Source: Sycobia sp. Sy_11
Lineage: Eukaryota > Arthropoda > Insecta > Hymenoptera > Epichrysomallidae
Direction of reading: 5' to 3'
Length of the DNA: 64,000 bases
NCBI GenBank assembly: GCA_018907035.1
Contig: JACCIC010000004.1
Coordinates: 4,660,001-4,724,000 of the forward strand
This document shows positions 51,501 through 64,000 of this stretch, piece by piece. Position 1 is the stretch's first letter; every line of letters begins with the position of its first letter. Position numbers and translations under genes: made by a program. Below the pieces are notes generated by a model. The model was not told the origin of the DNA, searched no databases, and was given only the letters and a program-made list of their open reading frames with translations.

Positions 51501-53280
51501 CTCAATCATTAATTCTAAACACCCTAAGTGACAAATTGTATCATCCGAAACGTTACAGACAATATAAAAAGGTTTTTTTAATATGTATTAGTGTGAATGT
51601 TAGTATAATTACTTTTTTGCTACTCTGAATAGGAATAAAACAATCAAAAACATTCTCAAGCACCCATTACCTTGAAATTTAACGTATCCATCCAAATTTG
51701 TATATTATTATTATTACTGCAGAGATGATCATATCTAATCAAAAAATTGGTATAAAGTAAATATAATCATACATTGATATTCAGGAGAAATAAATGTTTA
51801 AACAATAATATTTCCTATTTTTTATAAATAAAAGAATTTATGTTTGACCATCAACTATTGAAGCACTCAGTCCCCTGCTAGCCTCTATTCATATGGTTTC
51901 TGAATTATTTTTATCTTCTATCGTCAATCTAAGAATTTATGCTGAGATTTTCAGAAAGAATAAGCTAACAATTAATCATAGCAGATTTAAATTAAGAATC
52001 ATAAAAAAGACGACAGACTGATATACAATATAAAGGATCCGATCTCAAGGGTTTCACAGGAACTCTTGCACTAAATTGTCCCCCGATGTAGCAATAGGTC
52101 TCAATTTAAATGGGGTTTCAGAACCAGAATTTTACGGTTTTAAGAGTAACACTCGAGTACAGAATATGACATGCGTAACAATTCAAATATATCAAAGATG
52201 TGATTCACGAAATTTTTGGACACGCAAAAGGAAAAAAATGGGTTAATAAGCTGCGAAACTCCATTTTTCCTACTTATTCTGCGTATATGAAGTATTTGAA
52301 TCAAGTACTGTATTATTGAGCATGTATAAAAAAAGGCATGCCAACTTTTCGATCAACTATCTTGACATTATGAACCATCGATGGTTAAACAAGTTTGTAT
52401 TTTACTTGTTGCAGCTCTGCTGACAAATCAAATACTTGTTTCGTATACGCTATTAAATAAAAGTTCTATGAAGATAGATCAAGCTCCTGATTATTATACG
52501 GATGTATTTGCGAACTTACCATAATTTAAATTATATATCATTTGTACACGCGTACATTAATCTGTTTAAATAATTTCTATACAGAATTATTTTAGGTGTA
52601 ATTTAGAATTGAATCAATTCTTTTTATATATGGTCACAATATTAACCGCATAGTATAAATACCAACCATTAGGCACTTGACCATCCGGAGTAACAGGTGC
52701 GCATCTTTTTTATATTACTCTAAAATAAAAAATTAGAAATTCAATATATCTTTTTCTTTATTTATATTAAATATATTATCATATTAGTGCATAAACTCAT
52801 TTTTATTTCACGAGTTGTTATAGTATTTTATCACTCGAGCTTAAGCTATTTCACGAGGTAAATAATCAATCGTCTGATTCGATCTGAATTGTACTATTAT
52901 AGGATATTTCATCTTTTTTTTCAGTTTATGTAATATTAATATATCGACAGATTTTTACGTAATGTATAAATAAAAATGAATTAGTATGTTTGAGTAACAA
53001 ATATCATCAATCAATGAGTAATTGTATTACAAAATAGTATACATTTATAATAGGAGTTCATAATGGAATATCAAATAGGTGCATTAGAAATTCTAGTGTA
53101 TTTAATTATGTAGTTAGCAGGACTTAAAATGCAATTGTACTTACTTATTATTAAGGAATAGAATGTATTCCATGATTAAAAAAAAAAACAAAAACAAACT
53201 AAAAGTTAAATTTTACCAGACCGTGAGTTGTAAACTTCTATTCTGTCAATTTGAAAGAAAGCAATCAATTTGATGATTTA
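51500..53280. other. AT-rich stretch with copy 1 of the 450-bp repeat
   Basis: Apart from the repeat at 52273-52723, I see only AT-rich sequence. Confidence 0.6.
52273..52723 (-). mobile_element. Unclassified 450-bp dispersed repeat, copy 1
   Basis: It is an inverted copy of 57338-57787 along nearly its whole length, with few mismatches. Shared blocks include CTTGACCATCCGGAGTAACA, ATGGTCACAATATTAACCGC and ACCATCGATGGTTAAACAAG. It has no open frame or terminal inverted repeat, so I cannot assign a class. Confidence 0.8.
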
Positions 53281-54480
53281 ATTTAATTTAAAATAGTGCC
53301 GAAACGTGCGCAGCACATCCCTTTGTGCATCGGAGTGAATTCGTTCGGCGCAGATATATATGTATACCCTTTCGCACGCACGCGCTTATTTTGTGCGGGG
53401 ACACGCACGCGGGATACAGAGTCAGCAAAAATTTGCATCGCACAGGGCGACGGCGGATTTTCCAGCGCAATTGAGAAACTGACAAAGAAATTAATTGTAT
53501 AGAAAAAGAGCTGGGGTACGCTCAAAGCTCTCGGGGGGTAGTTACGCGATAAACGTTCTGAATACGTATTTCATACCGGCACGTTGAGAGATTAAAGTGC
53601 TTGGCTTTCTTCCCTTTGTTTGTATTACTTTGAAGTAAAACAGAGAGAGAGGGTATAGATTGCTTTGTAACATTATATAAAAACAATTGAAATATTAAAC
53701 TTGATTCACAAGAAGATATCTGCTTAATATTCCTGTAATAAAAACGTTCCAATATATTAATTATGAAGAAAATCTAAACATACGAAAATTGTACTATTAA
53801 CCATAAATAAAAAAAAAGTCTTCATGGTATTCGACACATTCAATGCAGATCAATCAGTCAGTTAAAAATGAAGAACAGGAAATGAATTAAAATCAATCTG
53901 ACAGATCTACCACAGATGCGTAGCGCGGTAACCATTCCCGACAAATCCCCTAAACATAAGCATCCTCCCACGTGCGCGAGCGCGGTCGTTCCGCTTAGCT
54001 GAGCAAGCGAAATCCGTCGGGGTTGGTGGCGACGGCTCCTGTCAACTCCGCTACGGCAGCGCGGCGCGCCGTCGTTCCCGCCGCCGCTCTCCCGCGCGAA
54101 TAGGGCTAATTTTCCTAAACTGCGGAATTCGACGATTGTCGTGGAAATTACGTTCGCACGCACGGATCGCATAGGAATACGCGCGAGTAAGCTCTTTTCT
54201 CTTCGCGCCCCCTCTCTCTATATATATATATATAATTTCCCTCGCGTTACTCGCGGAGGGAGAGGCACGGCAGCGTTTGCGCGAAATTTACAATTAGCAT
54301 TAATGTCGCAATTAGTATAATAATCGTGTATTTAGCGCTGGATCCCTCTGACGAAGGAGCTTACAGCGAACGCTATAGGCGAGCGTTATTAACCAATTAT
54401 TAATATAAGTCTGATGGGACTTTTATTTCAGAGCTCGAGTATTATTAATCGAGGCACGAATAAGAACTCGTGAAATGGCG
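53280..54480. other. Two small GC-rich islands
   Basis: Islands at 53290-53520 and 53930-54370 are separated by AT-rich DNA. The second ends with a CT/TA tract (54211-54234). No supported coding frame. Confidence 0.45.
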
Positions 54481-55110
54481 ATACTCTCCCCTGAGGTTGG
54501 CAATTCATAATTTGGTTAAATTTAATGATCGTGATGTTTTTCAAGGAGCTTAATTAATAACGAAAAATGCTAAGTAATCACGCGTTGAAATACTGATTTT
54601 CCACAGCGTCTTTGTGTTTTACACTTTGAAAATTTTTACTACATATTTCAAGATTCACTATCTATAATAAAAGAATTCATCGTATTGATTATCACGAATG
54701 CTTTACGCATTGATAGGTTTACAGAAGTATTATAATGCGATAATCTTTTTCACAGATATCTAAACAACCAGTGACAAAAGTACCAATGATCCTAGCTTTT
54801 TAACATACAAATGCTTTATGAAAAAATACGATGCTTATAAGTGCACAGAAGTCAAGTGAGTGATATATTCAATAAATCTACATTTAAATTTGTTATTTAA
54901 AGTGATTTCATATGAGATGCAATATAGATAACCTTTCTCCGAAAAAATTTAAATACTAATTAATTTCCACTGGGCTATTTAAGTCTAACCGCAGGTGATA
55001 GAGCTAAATTCCGTGCTAAATTAAATACTCACAATAGCTACTTGGAACAATTGATTCAATTATTCTTCAGACAATTATACAGGGCAATTCGTACAATTTG
55101 CACATCAAAT
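54480..55110. other. AT-rich stretch, no gene seen
   Basis: Unique AT-rich sequence with short chance frames only. Confidence 0.6.
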
Positions 55111-56070
55111 CTTACACCCTTCTATGAGGAGACTCCTCGCTGACCCGCCTCCATCGCTGCGATAGACAAGGCCGAAGAGCCGAAGCCCCGCGGTCCGTGT
55201 ATTCCGCGAGGGGTGCAAGGGACATCTTTTCAATTTTCCACGAGGGCCCTGCGTGCGTGGCCCTTTTGCTCAACGATTCCGACCGCGATGGCTGCGGCCC
55301 CCCCTTCCGCCCACGTCCGCCCGTTACGCGCAATTTCGTCTACAGTGCGCGAGCGTTTTCGGAATAATTTAATTAGCGAGAGCCTCCGTCGGGTCGCGTC
55401 CCGTGGGCTTAATAGAGGACGCCCTTGCGCGCGTCTGCGAAGGTTTCGCCTCCTTCTCCCCCCTCCCCACACTCCCCGCCCCCGCTTGCCAAGCTATTCG
55501 CGTGCTCTCCCGCGGGCGCAACGAACGCCAACCTCCGACGCGGGACTCGAGGGGGAGGAGGGCGCGGCTCCGGTACGCTCGATCGATTTAACGAGGATGA
55601 TCGTCGATGTCTTTGCTTAATGAGAGGAGCGTCTTGAGTGTCTGCGCAGATCCTTACCGCCCCGAACGCCCCGGCCTGCCAGGCGGATGTACTTCGCGTT
55701 TGGTTGTTTGAGGGGGGGGGGGGTGACGGGGAAGGCGTAGCCTCGATAGATTCCCGAATTTCTCGAGGAAAGGGCCGCTCTAGCCGCCCGTTTGTTCTCC
55801 CGGGGGGCGGCGGGTGACAACGGTAGCCTCTCGACGCGCGGGGGTTTATTAAGCTTAACAGTTGATCCCGGCCCTTTTTCCTTTGTCCCTAATGGATATA
55901 GTCGTCTTGATTGCCGGCACGGAACTGATTTGGCGGATCGAAGCTGAGTTAGATAGTTGCGCGTGTATATACCGGTGTTCTGTATGGTTTATTTCTGTTC
56001 GTCAAGGTACTTCTCTCTCGGAGTCTTGGGAGATTCAAGACAGAGCTTCAGTTGTATGGCAACAGTGAAC
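55110..56070. other. CpG-rich island without long dinucleotide tracts
   Basis: It has a G12 run (55711-55722) and dense CG steps. Several frames of 60-135 codons overlap on both strands, rich in Arg, Pro, Ala and Ser, with no recognised domain. An untranslated or coding first exon cannot be excluded. Confidence 0.45.
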
Positions 56071-57337
56071 AAACATATAAAGAAAGGGAAAATAAAGCTG
56101 ACCAAATTTTTTCCATAGATTTGTACTTAAAGTAAATGTGAGTACTAAGGCGGATAAAGGAAAATAGAAAAGATGCTTTGAAAATTGAAATATGTGAATT
56201 ACGTTATATTTTTACGTTATATTTAATAAGATATCTTTACTAATCTCTTTGCTCATTGAAACAATGTAGTATAAATATATTAAAAAAGTTATGGTATATC
56301 GCAATCTTTGATTATTCATAATAAAACCAGTCGTAATGGAAAATTTTTTTCTTTTTTACTAGGATTATAAATTATTCTTTACATATTTTTCACGCCAATT
56401 CGAAAGTACCGAATATAACACATCTAACGACTATTAGAACAATACACAGAATCATATACTATGCATTTTCGAAGTAAGATATTATATTTATTAATTAAAA
56501 TGAAATTCCCTTGGAGCAGAACATGTATTTCCGTTCTATTTTTAACTGTACGCTTTTTCTCGTAATAATGCTTTGCAGTGGTTGAACATTGTAGATTTGA
56601 AACGAAGAATAGAAGCGAAAATGTATTGTGTTCGTCCGACTCGAATAACACAATTATCATTCACGCGTGGTGTACAATCCAAGTTAATTTTGAAACTGTT
56701 ACATGGCACACCTGACTACTAACTAGCAAAGGTGGCCAGTGGACAGTTTCCAGGGAGATAGGATGAAATTGAATTTCTGTGATTGGAAAGACCAGGTTTT
56801 TCATTTATAATTAACAGTTTTATTTAGATCAAAAGGATAGTGAATTGCGTATAGCTATTGGATAAAACCTTAACATTATAAAAAAGATCACATTGTTATA
56901 ATAATATAAATTAACTTCAAAAGAATTTTTATTTTATAAGTGCCATAAACTAGACTAATGTACTAAAAATATATTTTTATGACCACAAAAATGATAAGAT
57001 CCATTTCATCGACTGAAATTAAATTTTACTAGAATGATGGTTTCGTCTTGTAAAATAACATAATGTTTGAGTTAGAGATGGATGTTAAATTATAATAGAA
57101 ATGAATCATAGTCGATTCCAATTACAACTAGTATACTAATGGGAAGGAACTGATGGCTTGCGGTGCGATGTTAGGTCGGTACAGTTCTTACTCCGCATAA
57201 AGTTAGCAAAGTTGGGTGAATTTGACACCAGATGGAAATTCGCAACTTTTAGTTTATTATGTAATTTATATAATGTAATTTATAATCACAATTAAAAACA
57301 TGTATTATGTAATGTAATATGCAAATGGGAATTTAGG

Positions 57338-57787
57338 TTAGAGTGGTGTAAAAAAGATGTGCACCTGTTACTCCGGATGGTCAAGTGCCTAATGGTTGGT
57401 ATTTATACTATGCGGTTAATATTGTGACCATATATAAAAAGAATTGATTCAATTCTAAATTACACCAAAAATAATTCTGTATAGAAATTATTTAAACAGA
57501 TTAATGTACGCGTATACAAATGATATATAATTTAAATTATGGTAAGTTCGCAAATACATCCGTATAATAATCAGGAGCTTGATTTATCTTCATTGAATTT
57601 TATTTAATAGCGTATACGAAACAAGTATTTGATTTGTCAGCAGAGCTGCAACAAGTAAAATACAAACTTGTTTAACCATCGATGGTTCATAATGTCAAGA
57701 TAGTTGATCGAAAAGTTGGCATGCCTTTTTTTATACATGCTCAATAATACAGTACTTGATTCAAAGACTTCATATACGCAGAATAAG
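57338..57787 (+). mobile_element. Unclassified 450-bp dispersed repeat, copy 2, flanked by an 18-bp direct repeat
   Basis: It is the inverted partner of 52273-52723. An exact 18-bp direct repeat, CATGTATTATGTAATGTA, occurs at 57299-57316 and 57788-57805, the second abutting the end of the homology. This fits a target-site duplication of a retroposon-like insertion, in which case the element would be 57317-57787. Confidence 0.75.
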
Positions 57788-59248
57788 CATGTATTATGTA
57801 ATGTATAAGTCTTTTATGAGACATGCTGTCAAGCATGCCAAACTCGTGTATCACAGAAGTGTAGATGAATTCGATTAAATGAAAAAAATATATATTCATT
57901 TCTTTATGATATGACATATATTTTACGTCGAATGGTGGTAATTGGTTTGCGGTGGTGTGATACTTCCTTTGCTGAATGAAATTATGCTGAACAATCTTAA
58001 TATAGAAAATAAATCGTATATAATATTTTTATTTTTTAATCACTTTAGATTCATTATTGAAAATGTTTTGAAAACAATATAATTAGATAATATAATATTC
58101 TAATAGAAAATATTCGATTTGTTGTAGTGAGTATAAGAATTAATCCGCAGTGTTATTTTGTCAATATAAAAATATTAACTTCGCATGCCTATTAGAAAAT
58201 AAATTGAAAACCATATTTTACAAACAATTCTAAAAGAAGTTACGAGCAACGGCTTTTCTTTTGAAAAATATATCTACTTCCACCCGGCCCAGTAATTCTT
58301 TTTACTCAATTAAGTTTTCTAAATTTCATAAAAAAAATGGTGACCTAAGTATGATTCATCCATAACACATGCCCATTCAATAAGTCAAATATTTATAGGG
58401 TGATGGTTTAGATAATAAAAAGGTTTAAATAATGGAGAGATAAATAGTCCAGCTATCCAAAATAGTTTTTAATAATAACGACATTAAATTTTTCCATATA
58501 GCGTTAGTGTAAAAAGTTAAGGTAATCTGAATAAAGAGAGTTATATAAGATTAAAAGTATTTCTCCTGGTTCACCCTGCTTTTTGCCCCCGACTCCCGAT
58601 CGAAACCCTGTGTTTATGCTGAAGCGTCAGGAAACGGAAGTCGTCCTATTAATCATAACTTAATTATCATGGATACCAGAATTAAATATACCATACCGTA
58701 TATACAAATATGTAAGAAAATCAAACATATTTAAAATATGTGTAATATACACAAAATATGCTCATTGTATCCCACCTTTCTCGATTATCGTATTCCTGTG
58801 AAACTTTTGAATTTTTTATAACTTTTTTTAACATACATAGAAAATTAAAGAAAAACCCCGATATAATTTAATGACTGAAACTTTGGAATATATGTAAACT
58901 TAAACTTTTTTGCTTTCATCTTGTATTTGCTATAATAAAATGGAAGGTAGCGCATTTGTACCGATGAAATTTATAATCATATTTGTATATACCGTATCAT
59001 ATACAGAATTTTCGTATGCATGGCCTCATGTAGACTCATGAATGATTGATAATATTATTTTCTGATATATATATATATAAAATTTTGACCGATGACTAGT
59101 AATATTTTCTTTTGTAAATACATCATACATTTTTGTTGATTTTTGTATTCTTGAATTAAATTATACAGCAAGGATTTCATCGTCAAAGAATAAAATATTA
59201 TTACTCATTCAACAATGTTTTAATATATAACCATATAAATTCTATATT

Positions 59249-59340
59249 AAATTAATAAATACGTTTATCGGTCTTACAGTCCTTATAATATAATATATTA
59301 GCTAAAATAAAAATATTTATTAATATTTATTACCGAAAAA
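59249..59340 (+). mobile_element. Fold-back element, terminal fragment
   Basis: The left end is nearly identical to the full copy (AAATTAATAAAT, TTATCGGTCTTACAGTC), then diverges after about 60 bp. Just beyond it lies a block (59344-59391) shared with sequence downstream of the 27191 copy. Confidence 0.5.
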
Positions 59341-59645
59341 TATATTTATTTATTTCATTCAGAACAGTCGACATAAATACAATTTTTAATTTAATTCTAT
59401 ATTGTTTCTTATTGTTTTAAAATTTAAAAAAATTAAAAATTATATAAGAATTAATATCACGACTAAGTTTGCCAATCTCATGCATGTTTGCCATCTTGTC
59501 CAAATATTTTCTTTTATAGTTGGAACTTAAAAATGATCCCTTTCTCTGTTCTTAGAAAAATGGTCCTTCATTTTTTGTATTGGACTTTATTTAATTATGT
59601 GAACTGTTAAACTGCTATTTAAAAGAGATCGTCCACAATGAGATA

Positions 59646-59730
59646 AATAAATTAATAGAATAAAAATAATAAAAATAATAAACAATAATAAAAATAAATC
59701 GTTGTCGTAAATTTATTCTATTAATTTATT
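59646..59730. repeat. Perfect 19-bp inverted repeat
   Basis: AATAAATTAATAGAATAAA at 59646-59664 is exactly inverted at 59712-59730 around a 47-nt A-rich loop. It could be the core of an AT-rich fold-back element. Confidence 0.6.
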
Positions 59731-61369
59731 GTATTATGTAATATTGAATTCATCGCATTTTTTAGAATCTATTGTTTCAATATTATTATATCGTTCGATG
59801 AATATGTTTTTTTCATAATCATCAGCTGCTATAATATGATTTAAATGCGTGGCATGTGGCCGTATGGGGGGTCTTGATCACATTCGCGGCGCTCAAGAAT
59901 TGTCGAGCCTTTCCTATAAAGCATCAGCTCTTTATTATCTCAACACACACTCCCTATTATCTTTGGTTTTGTTCATAGACGGAGAATATTATTGTTGGTG
60001 GTTTTAATTATTAACTTCACATTGTGCGTGGGTTTACGTTTTTTACAGAAAGAATTACTGTACAGCCATTATTTCTAATAAATTTAGTAATTTTATATTT
60101 ATTTGAAAATTTTGTCATATGTAATCTTTATTAATATTATTTTGTATAAATTGTATACGATGATTATTGTTAAGTAATATTTAATTTAAAAATTTTTAAG
60201 TTTTCTTATGAAAGTATTTTTCAGATATTTTTTTATTATGTCAACCAAAGAAAATATTATGCTAAAAATCGATTCGAGTACTTCTTTGTGCAATTATTAT
60301 TTCGTTCGGCTTTTCCTCATCAGAGCCAATAAATTATTTATTTTTTGTCACTCAATTTGACTGTTTTATTTAATGATTCCTTTCCCGAAATACACAAAGA
60401 AAGCTTCAGCGGATGAGTCCTGAAATGAATAGCATCAGCTCACCTACACTTAACAGTAATTAATTTTTGTAGATCTTAGTCATTTTAAATGTAAAACTTT
60501 TTATGAATTTGAGTATGTAGTTAGTTGTTCATTGCTCTTTATGTTGAATATAAAAATTTTTTGAAAATATTTTTGTATTTATAAAAATATTTTTACAAAT
60601 ACGCCCTTTCGTGTGAACTGTATATGACTACATTTTTTCTAATAATTAACTCTTTTTCAGAGTGTTTGTACATTTTTGAAATGCTGCCCGCAAAGAAAAT
60701 TTATTTTATTTTTGATCACCTAGGATACATAACTAGTACAGAATAGGAAAACGAACGTCTGCATTTGGCGTATTCGTATATAAGGTTTCGAAGGGCTGAA
60801 GATAATCAAAAAGTAAAAAAAACAGTTTACTAACTTATTGGAAGTTACTGAGTATTGGAAGATTTGTTCCTTCGTTTTCTTTTTTTTTCAATTGATTATT
60901 AGATTCATATTAATTTTTGAAAGCTCTCTGAGCAAACGGACAATACGAACGAAATTCAAATATTGTTATGTAAAAATAAGTAATGTACATAATATCGATA
61001 AAGTTTTTCGAAAAACATAGAAGTAAAAATGATAGGTGAGTATGATGCATTTTTTCATATCTTATTTTTAATACTATATTATTAATATAAATATATTTGT
61101 AAGATTAGCAGAATTATAGTACTAAATAATATATTACTAAAGAGATATATTACTAAAGAGTTTCTTAAATAACAAAATGCGAATTTTAAAAAATAGTTAA
61201 ATCATAAAAAACATCAAATTCTATTTCTATATTATTTGTACATTACAGCAAGAAAATACCTAGCATATTTCTTAGGATTTCATAGCATAGTTTATTGGAA
61301 TCGCAGTACCTAATTATTTTTTCCATAATAAATGTGAAATTTACCACCGACTGCACCCGGATCAACGAA

Positions 61370-61922
61370 AATAATATTTTGACGAGCGGTCACCCCGGCA
61401 AAGAAACCACGAGAGCCAAAATTGGGGTTCGACCTCCCAAAGGCTTGCATTATGCAAGCCCCCTTTCGATCCAACGAGCGTCCAGACCAAAACACAAAGA
61501 GCAAAAAAAAAACAGCGCGGAAAAATAAACAGCTCCGAACCTCTCGTAAGAGCAAAAACGTTGCGCGAGCTTCATATGCATACGGGGAGTAGGGTGCGCG
61601 ACACAACGACACAACGCTCCCGATGCCGAGGCGCCTCGCGCGCTTGTATTGGTCGGACAAACGCCGCGCGCCGCGTCGCGCGTCGGCCTTTGAGGCCCGA
61701 ACGTAAATGGCAATTTTCGAAGTTCCCCGCATAACGAGATGCGCGTCCGTCGGCGGTGGGAAAAAAAGTTTAAACTTTTAATTAAAAAGTGCCCCGAGTG
61801 TGGGTGGGGGAGAATGACAAAGCGAGACAGAGAGCGGCGCTTTCAAACCCGAACTCCGGGCGCTTGGATTACGCCTGAGGGACCAGAGATTCGCCGGGCG
61901 ATCTTTGCGCCCCCCCCATCTC

Positions 61923-61969
<47 letters not shown>

Positions 61970-62510
61970 ATCATTCGCTCTCCCATTCGCTCCACCGCGC
62001 AGTTCGAGCGCCCGATCGAAGTTCAAGTCGATGATGCCGCTCGTAATTGTTCGTTGCGAAACCGATGGGGCGATTATCCCCGCGAGCCTGCCGTCCGCGA
62101 TTCCGTTCGCATTGTCGGCGAGCCCGCGAAACGCGAGATTATTATTTCGCCGAATGGGCTCGCGACGACGCACGCGCGCGTCTTAACAATGGGCCGCGGG
62201 AGTTCCCGCGCGTTAACGAGACGCGACTCCGAATGGCAATGGGAGTTCCGCCTCGCGCTCGCGGGCCCCGCGGCTCCTATCTGTTTTCCTCGAGGACTTT
62301 CTCAAGATCGCGAAAGCCGTATTATCCGGATTTGTATGAGCCGCCTGTCGAAATGGCTTCGACTGCATCAACTATATTTTTGCGCGCGGCATTGTCGAAT
62401 TTCCTATTCTTGCCCATTATATACGTTATTATTCTCGGAACTTTTTCGTCGCCGAGTTATAGTGCGAGATCGATGTACATTCATAACGAGGTGGATAAAA
62501 CTGGACTTTT
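61370..62510. other. CpG-rich island with CT tract
   Basis: It contains a CT tract (61929-61967) and dense CG steps. The 257-codon + strand frame at 61739-62512 crosses the tract and is overlapped by other long frames, so it is probably compositional. Confidence 0.5.
61929..61967. repeat. (CT)n microsatellite
   Basis: About 19 CT units. Confidence 0.95.
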
Positions 62511-64000
62511 AACGAGATTTATTTAGATATTGCAAAGAATCATCATTGTATTAAGTTTAATGGTAGAAATTTTTACATTTGTATTCAAAAAAATCTCATG
62601 CAGTAATGCCTGAAATCATTCAATATTATATATGTATATTGGAAGAAATCATTAAATACTATACACATATTACACCAAGTATATGCTTTTTAAGACATTT
62701 CATAACAGTTAGAAATTATTTAAAGTTAGACAAAAACCTGAAATCATTCTAATACTCATTCTACTGTTTCAAGTAAATAGTTCCTAGTTTTTATAAATTC
62801 CCTAAATTTTACCAAGAACAGTATCACCGTAAAAAATAATCGAGAATTGAATGTTTTTCATAATTTAATATAAAATAGTATATTACATGCAATTCTTGCG
62901 TAAAGTAAGGAATTTTCCACTGGTACAGTTTGATGTTCAAATAAAGCGAGGGGCCTAAATCCCACCGGATAGAAGTTAATTTACACATTAGTATTGAATT
63001 TTATTTTAAACCAGAAGAGCAAAATTATATTACGAACGTAATTGTAAGGAAAAGTGATAATTTTTTTTGAAACTTTAAACTGTTTTCGTATTCGAAATTT
63101 TTATTTCTAACACTCTAATCAGAATTATTAAATCTTCTATAACTCACAGCTAGCATGTCAATTACAACTTTCGCTCACACGCTTGAAAAAATATAACTCG
63201 ATAAATATGTTAAATTTGTCCACTTTACTCGTTGGGACGTTGGACCGCGACGTACTATTTTCGAACTGATACCTAGTGTATCCTAACTTTCGATGACAGA
63301 GTTTCATAAGAATCATTTACCTGTCCTGTTATTATTTTAATAAATGATTCATAAAGTAACAAATTTTAACTCTCAAAATTGCCTTAAATATATTATTTAC
63401 TTATTTCTTTATTTCAAAAGAAATTGAACGGAATAAGACTATTCTGAACAGTTGCAATGTAACAATTTAAATGATATAGTAAAAGAAGGAAACAAATATT
63501 TAAGCATAACTATATATATTAATTGATAGAAAGCTCAATCGAATTAGCAATAATTAAGAGTAATTGAGGCTAGCAATTAACATAATAAGTAGAATTATAA
63601 TTTCCAATTTAGAAATGAAGAATACATTAATTACTAATATAATTTTTATGAGTCTATAAAATGTACACATTTGAATATTAATTCATTATATTGATTTTTG
63701 ACACGCAAAGCATTCTAGTATCTGTTGAGATTTAGTTTTTTACAGTGATATATGTAACTTTTCCAAGAATAATGTTTTTTTTTTATATCGAAATTCACTG
63801 TTCAGAGCTTCAATATTTTAAAATTTATATTTTCATATTATCAAGTTTTTCTTTAGAATCAGTTTTCACATCTTTTTCTAATGTAGAAATTATATTAGTT
63901 TCATAAAACTAGATTAATAAAATATTAATAAAACTGCATTAATAAGACTATGATTAATAAAACCATATTATGATTTTAGGAATTCTTTTGAATATGTTGT
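62510..64000. other. AT-rich stretch to the window end
   Basis: Unique AT-rich sequence; I see no gene, element or tract. Confidence 0.6.

Larger units (their letters stand above)
56070..61370. other. AT-rich stretch with repeats
   Basis: It holds copy 2 of the 450-bp repeat, a fold-back end at 59249 and the inverted repeat at 59646. A slightly GC-richer patch lies at 59850-59960. No gene recognised. Confidence 0.6.

Noticed and set aside
55213..55620. 135-codon + strand frame
   Set aside because: Overlaps open frames in two other phases and the opposite strand; no domain or start context.
57335..57454. tRNA-like A box (TAGGTTAGAGTGG) and B box (GATTCAATTC) in the 450-bp repeat
   Set aside because: They lie about 100 bp apart, much farther than in tRNA-derived SINEs, so an RNA polymerase III promoter is not supported.
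61739..62512. 257-codon + strand frame, the longest in the window
   Set aside because: It crosses a CT tract (SLSLSL), is overlapped by other long frames on both strands, and has no domain. GC-rich DNA lacks stop codons by composition.
1..64000. Telomeric (TTAGG)n, rRNA or LTR retrotransposon sequence
   Set aside because: No tandem TTAGG, no rRNA-like stretch, and no reverse transcriptase, integrase or transposase frame was found.

Overview
The window looks like nuclear DNA of an insect, most likely a hymenopteran such as an ant or other aculeate. The basis is an AT-rich background broken by abrupt CpG-rich islands, a very high density of dinucleotide microsatellites ((TA)n, (GA)n, (CT)n, (TG)n), GT-AG introns, and an insect-type odorant-binding protein gene. 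The order-level guess is inference. I found no rRNA, convincing tRNA, CRISPR array, operon or other bacterial-type feature.

The window is gene-poor. The one gene I can support is a five-exon odorant-binding protein (OBP) gene on the + strand, 41111-45178. It encodes a 130-residue secreted protein with the six-cysteine OBP framework plus one extra mature cysteine. A GC-rich island (about 40540-41060) lies directly upstream, with TATA-like and initiator-like motifs just before the ATG. Two weaker coding-like stretches are recorded at low confidence: a 51-codon basic open segment on the - strand (17035-17190) and a 142-codon ORF (2868-3296).

The rest alternates between two landscapes. (1) AT-rich stretches, about 25-35% GC by eye, hold scattered non-autonomous repeats. 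These include a fold-back (MITE-like) family with one full copy at 38372-38825 and four partial or diverged copies at 14071, 18440, 27191 and 59249; a roughly 450-bp repeat present as an inverted pair at 52273-52723 and 57338-57787, the second copy flanked by an 18-bp direct repeat; a small 126-bp inverted-repeat element at 4135-4260; and a mariner-like terminal motif at 21411. (2) About 17 CpG-rich islands of 0.3-2.5 kb. Most contain or abut GA/CT tracts and TA tracts. Their many long open frames are mostly low-complexity or antisense shadows.

The islands could be regulatory modules of a distant gene, unannotated first exons or promoters, or products of GC-biased gene conversion. The sequence alone cannot decide. 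The points I consider most worth follow-up are the OBP with its extra cysteine, the fold-back family, the inverted 450-bp repeat pair, the islands coupled to GAGA tracts, and a structured-looking 51.0-51.5 kb segment.
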